Assembly (NCBI RefSeq): GCF_009687865.1
Contig: NZ_BLAE01000026.1
Location: 15,793 to 79,792 of the forward strand
DNA from: Acrocarpospora macrocephala
Lineage (GTDB): Bacteria; Actinomycetota; Actinomycetes; Streptosporangiales; Streptosporangiaceae
DNA length: 64,000 nt
Direction: 5' to 3'
In this document: piece by piece, positions 61,762 through 64,000 of the stretch
How positions within the stretch are numbered: the first letter of the stretch is position 1
Layout: every line of letters starts with the position of its first letter
Position numbers and translations under genes: made by a program
The notes under the pieces: generated by a model
What the model was told of the DNA's origin: nothing
Database searches by the model: none
What the model saw: the letters and a program-made list of their open reading frames with translations, nothing else

Positions 61762-63363
61762 TCAACCTTTGTTGTGTTCTGATGCGATGAGGTCGGCCGC
61801 CCGTTCAGCGACGAGCATGACGGTCACCACCGGATTGACCGAGGTGAGCGTGGGGAAGACGGAGGCATCGGCGATGCGCAGACCCCTGATCCCATGGACC
61901 CGAAGATCAGGACCGACAACTGCGGTGTCATCGTCGGACGCTCCGATACGGCAGGTGCCGGAGGGATGGTAGACGGTCTGGTGCGTCGCGCGGGCGATCG
62001 CCGAGAGCTCCTCGTCGCCGGTGACGGCGGGGCCGGGGAACACCTCACGCGTGACCCACGACTTCATCGGTTCGACCGACGCGATCCGGCGGGCGAGACG
62101 GACGCCCGCGAGCAACATCGCCTCGTCGTGCCCGCCGGGGTCGGTGAATGACCGGAAATCGATGGCCGGCGGCGCGTCGGGGTCGCCGGAGCGGACCCAG
62201 ATCCGGCCCCGGCTGTGCGGGCGGGCGACGTTGGGGGCGATCGCGACCGTGGCGGCCGGCAGCGGAGGGGCTCCCGTCTCGTCGAGGAAGCGTTCCGCGT
62301 GCACCGCCCACGGTTCGACGGGGAAGTGCATGAGAACGTCTGGACGCCCGTCGCCCTCGCCGGGTTCTCCGTCGCTGTCCAGGCTCAGTACGGCGCCGGC
62401 GTCCCAGCCGCTGGCGCACGTGGCGGGTGGAACGCGTCTGGCCTCCCAGACAACGAGCCCTTCGACATGATCCTGCAAGTTCTCGCCAACCCCCGGGAGA
62501 TCGAGCACGACGGGGATGTTCGCGTCTTGCAGCACGTGGCGGGCGCCCACACCAGAGAGCTGCAACAGGCGTGGAGTGTCGATGGCGCCGGCACACAGCA
62601 CGACTTCAGCGGCGGCCTGGAGGTCACGTTGACCCCCATCGGTGTCGCGCACGCGGATACCGCGAGCACGAAGGCCGCCGGCTTCGTGCTCGAACAGGAT
62701 GCGCACGGCTCTCAGCCCGGTCAGGACCACCGGGCCCCGGCCCTGGGCGCGCGCCGGGTGCACGTAGTGGATCGAGGTCGACGCGCGCAGGTTGGTCTCC
62801 GGGGTGTACCCGACCTCGAAGAAGCCGACCCCGCTGGGGGACTCGTCGAGGCGGCCGTCGTTCCAGCGTTCCCGCACAGGCAGGCCGAGCACGGCGGACG
62901 CGCTCGTCACGACGTCGGCGACGTAGGGGTTGCGGTCCGCCGGAGCCACGGGCTGGATCGGCGTACGCAGCCGGTCGTAGAGCGGGAGGATCGTGTCGGG
63001 GTCCCAGCCCTTGGCGCCCAACGCCACCCACTCTTCCAGGTCGCCGCGGAGCGGCCGCCAGGAGATCATCGTGTTGGCGGTGGAGCAACCTCCGAGGATC
63101 CGCAGTCTGGCAAGCCGGATATGGGAGTTGCCGCGCGGGTTCGGTTCGCTGCGGTAGTCGAGGTCGTACTCGCCCTCGAGCATCTCGTCCCATCTGCGGA
63201 GCTCGCGCGCTCGGGGCTCGTGCTCGTCGTCGGGACCCCACTCGATGAGGGCCACGTCGCGGCCCTGTTCGGCCAGCCGGGTCGCGAGCAGGGATCCTGC
63301 CGTGCCGCCGCCGACGACCAGGAATTCGAAGGTGTCGCGCGAGCGTGCGGCTGTTTCAGCCAT
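61762..63363 (-). CDS. GMC-family oxidoreductase (choline dehydrogenase-like)
   Basis: A 533-residue FAD enzyme. FLVVGGGTAGSLLATRLAEQG binds ADP; RILGGCSTANTMISWRPLRGDLEEW is the GMC signature 1 region and GAIDTPRLLQLSGVG signature 2; THQTVYHPSGTCRIG contains the catalytic His, and NPVVTVMLVAERAADLI is the usual C-terminal helix with the second active-site Asn-Pro. ATG 63363 overlaps the aldehyde dehydrogenase stop by 8 bp. Alcohol to aldehyde by this enzyme and aldehyde to acid by its partner is the simplest reading; choline to betaine is possible but unproven. Confidence 0.88.
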   Translation of the reverse strand: MAETAARSRDTFEFLVVGGGTAGSLLATRLAEQGRDVALIEWGPDDEHEPRARELRRWDEMLEGEYDLDYRSEPNPRGNSHIRLARLRILGGCSTANTMISWRPLRGDLEEWVALGAKGWDPDTILPLYDRLRTPIQPVAPADRNPYVADVVTSASAVLGLPVRERWNDGRLDESPSGVGFFEVGYTPETNLRASTSIHYVHPARAQGRGPVVLTGLRAVRILFEHEAGGLRARGIRVRDTDGGQRDLQAAAEVVLCAGAIDTPRLLQLSGVGARHVLQDANIPVVLDLPGVGENLQDHVEGLVVWEARRVPPATCASGWDAGAVLSLDSDGEPGEGDGRPDVLMHFPVEPWAVHAERFLDETGAPPLPAATVAIAPNVARPHSRGRIWVRSGDPDAPPAIDFRSFTDPGGHDEAMLLAGVRLARRIASVEPMKSWVTREVFPGPAVTGDEELSAIARATHQTVYHPSGTCRIGASDDDTAVVGPDLRVHGIRGLRIADASVFPTLTSVNPVVTVMLVAERAADLIASEHNKG

Positions 63364-64000
63364 GTCGAATCCAGGTGGTCTTGAGTCCGGTGAACTTGTC
63401 CAGCGCGTGGAGCGAGAGGTCTCGCCCGTAACCCGATTGGCCGAAGCCTCCGAAAGGCGTGGTGACGTCGAGAGCGTCAACGCAGTTCACCGACACGGTC
63501 CCCGCGCGCAGCCGGCGCGCGACACCGTGGGCCCGGCTGAGGCTGTCGGTCCACAGCCCCGCCGCCAGTGCGTAGGGGGTGCTGTTCGCGACGGTGACGG
63601 CCTCGTCGACGGTGTCCACGACATGGACCGAGAGGACCGGTCCGAAGACCTCGGTTCGCGCGATGCGGGCGGCCGGGTCGACGCCGAGCAGCACCTGGGG
63701 CCTGACGTAGGTCAGTGCGGGCATGTCCGGCACGAGTCCGCCCCCGTGGACCTCGTGCGCCTCCGCCGCACCGCTCTCCATGAGTGCCAGGACCCTCGTG
63801 GCCTGGTGCCGGCTGACCACGGGGCCCATGTCGGTGGCGGGGTCGAGTGGATCGCCGATGTTGATCGCGAGGGTACGGCTGAGCACGCGCTGGACCAGTT
63901 CGTCGGCTACGCCACGCTGCACGACGAGCCGCGACGTGGCCGAGCAGACCTGCCCGGTGTTGGTGAAGATCCCCGTCGCCACGCCGTCGGCCACGAGGTC
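63356..64000 (-). CDS. Aldehyde dehydrogenase, C-terminal part (5' end outside window)
   Basis: 215 codons including stop remain. FTNTGQVCSATSRLVVQRG has the catalytic cysteine in its standard setting; IARTEVFGPVLSVHVVDTVDEAV, NSTPYALAAGLWTDSLSRAH, AGTVSVNCVDALDVTTPFGGFGQSGYGRDLSLHALDKFTGLKTTWIRHG are the family's C-terminal motifs. It oxidises an aldehyde with NAD(P). Coupled to the GMC gene by an 8-bp overlap. Family betaine-aldehyde-dehydrogenase-like; substrate undetermined. Confidence 0.9.
   Translation of the reverse strand, partial: DLVADGVATGIFTNTGQVCSATSRLVVQRGVADELVQRVLSRTLAINIGDPLDPATDMGPVVSRHQATRVLALMESGAAEAHEVHGGGLVPDMPALTYVRPQVLLGVDPAARIARTEVFGPVLSVHVVDTVDEAVTVANSTPYALAAGLWTDSLSRAHGVARRLRAGTVSVNCVDALDVTTPFGGFGQSGYGRDLSLHALDKFTGLKTTWIRHG

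Overview
The window is high-GC actinobacterial DNA, most like a member of the Streptosporangiales (Nonomuraea/Streptosporangium type); that placement is inference. The signs are GTG and TTG starts, third-position G/C, dense ATGA/GTGA stop-start overlaps, an XRE regulator with small partner genes, many lipoproteins, and eukaryote-type Ser/Thr kinases. No rRNA, tRNA, CRISPR array, phage or plasmid replication gene was seen.

Layout. 1-8.7 kb is chromosomal housekeeping and catabolism: an NDP-forming acyl-CoA synthetase (cut by the window edge) divergent from a TetR regulator, a YCII protein, an acyl-CoA dehydrogenase, an ECF sigma factor with a membrane partner, a GT-C glycosyltransferase, and a peroxiredoxin-like gene divergent from a second TetR across a perfect 16-bp inverted repeat. 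8.8-28.7 kb is an accessory island of visibly lower GC. It holds a 3165-residue secreted RHS protein (15072-24569) with an exchangeable C-terminal tip and, overlapping its stop codon, a lipoprotein gene that is the natural immunity candidate (24566-24991). Upstream lies a strip of orphan immunity-like genes: a frameshifted copy of that same lipoprotein (8785), two paralogous lipoproteins (9245, 10273), a SUKH protein (11135) and a broken lipoprotein (11998). Wrecked IS66, IS110 and IS5 transposases are scattered among them. An AlbA-type ATP-binding regulator (12752) sits behind four copies of GTTACATTT, three of them phased at exactly 21 bp.

28.7-36 kb is a catabolic-looking cluster read both ways from one operator: an importer of the spermidine/putrescine type (PotD, PotB and PotC like, no ATPase gene in the window) on the minus strand; a CrtI-type FAD oxidoreductase, a Rieske oxygenase and a class III aminotransferase on the plus strand. 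The operator resembles two others near the first TetR. 36-37.5 kb is an XRE cassette. 37.5-43.5 kb is an atu/mcc-like operon (acyl-CoA carboxylase beta and alpha, enoyl-CoA hydratase, AtuA). 43.5-46.4 kb carries a receptor kinase and a GlcD-type FAD oxidase. 46.5-50 kb is a four-subunit fumarate reductase/succinate dehydrogenase operon with a small leading gene.

50-64 kb carries an M6 metalloprotease with a hairpin-rich leader, a diacylglycerol-kinase-type lipid kinase, an SNF2 helicase followed by what looks like a stump of its SWIM partner, a pseudokinase membrane protein convergent with an M56 metallopeptidase, a Tat-exported PHP-like phosphoesterase, and a GMC oxidoreductase/aldehyde dehydrogenase pair cut by the right edge.

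The strongest candidates for an undescribed system are the RHS tip with its lipoprotein immunity and decaying orphan copies, and the import-oxidation-transamination cluster with its divergent operator.
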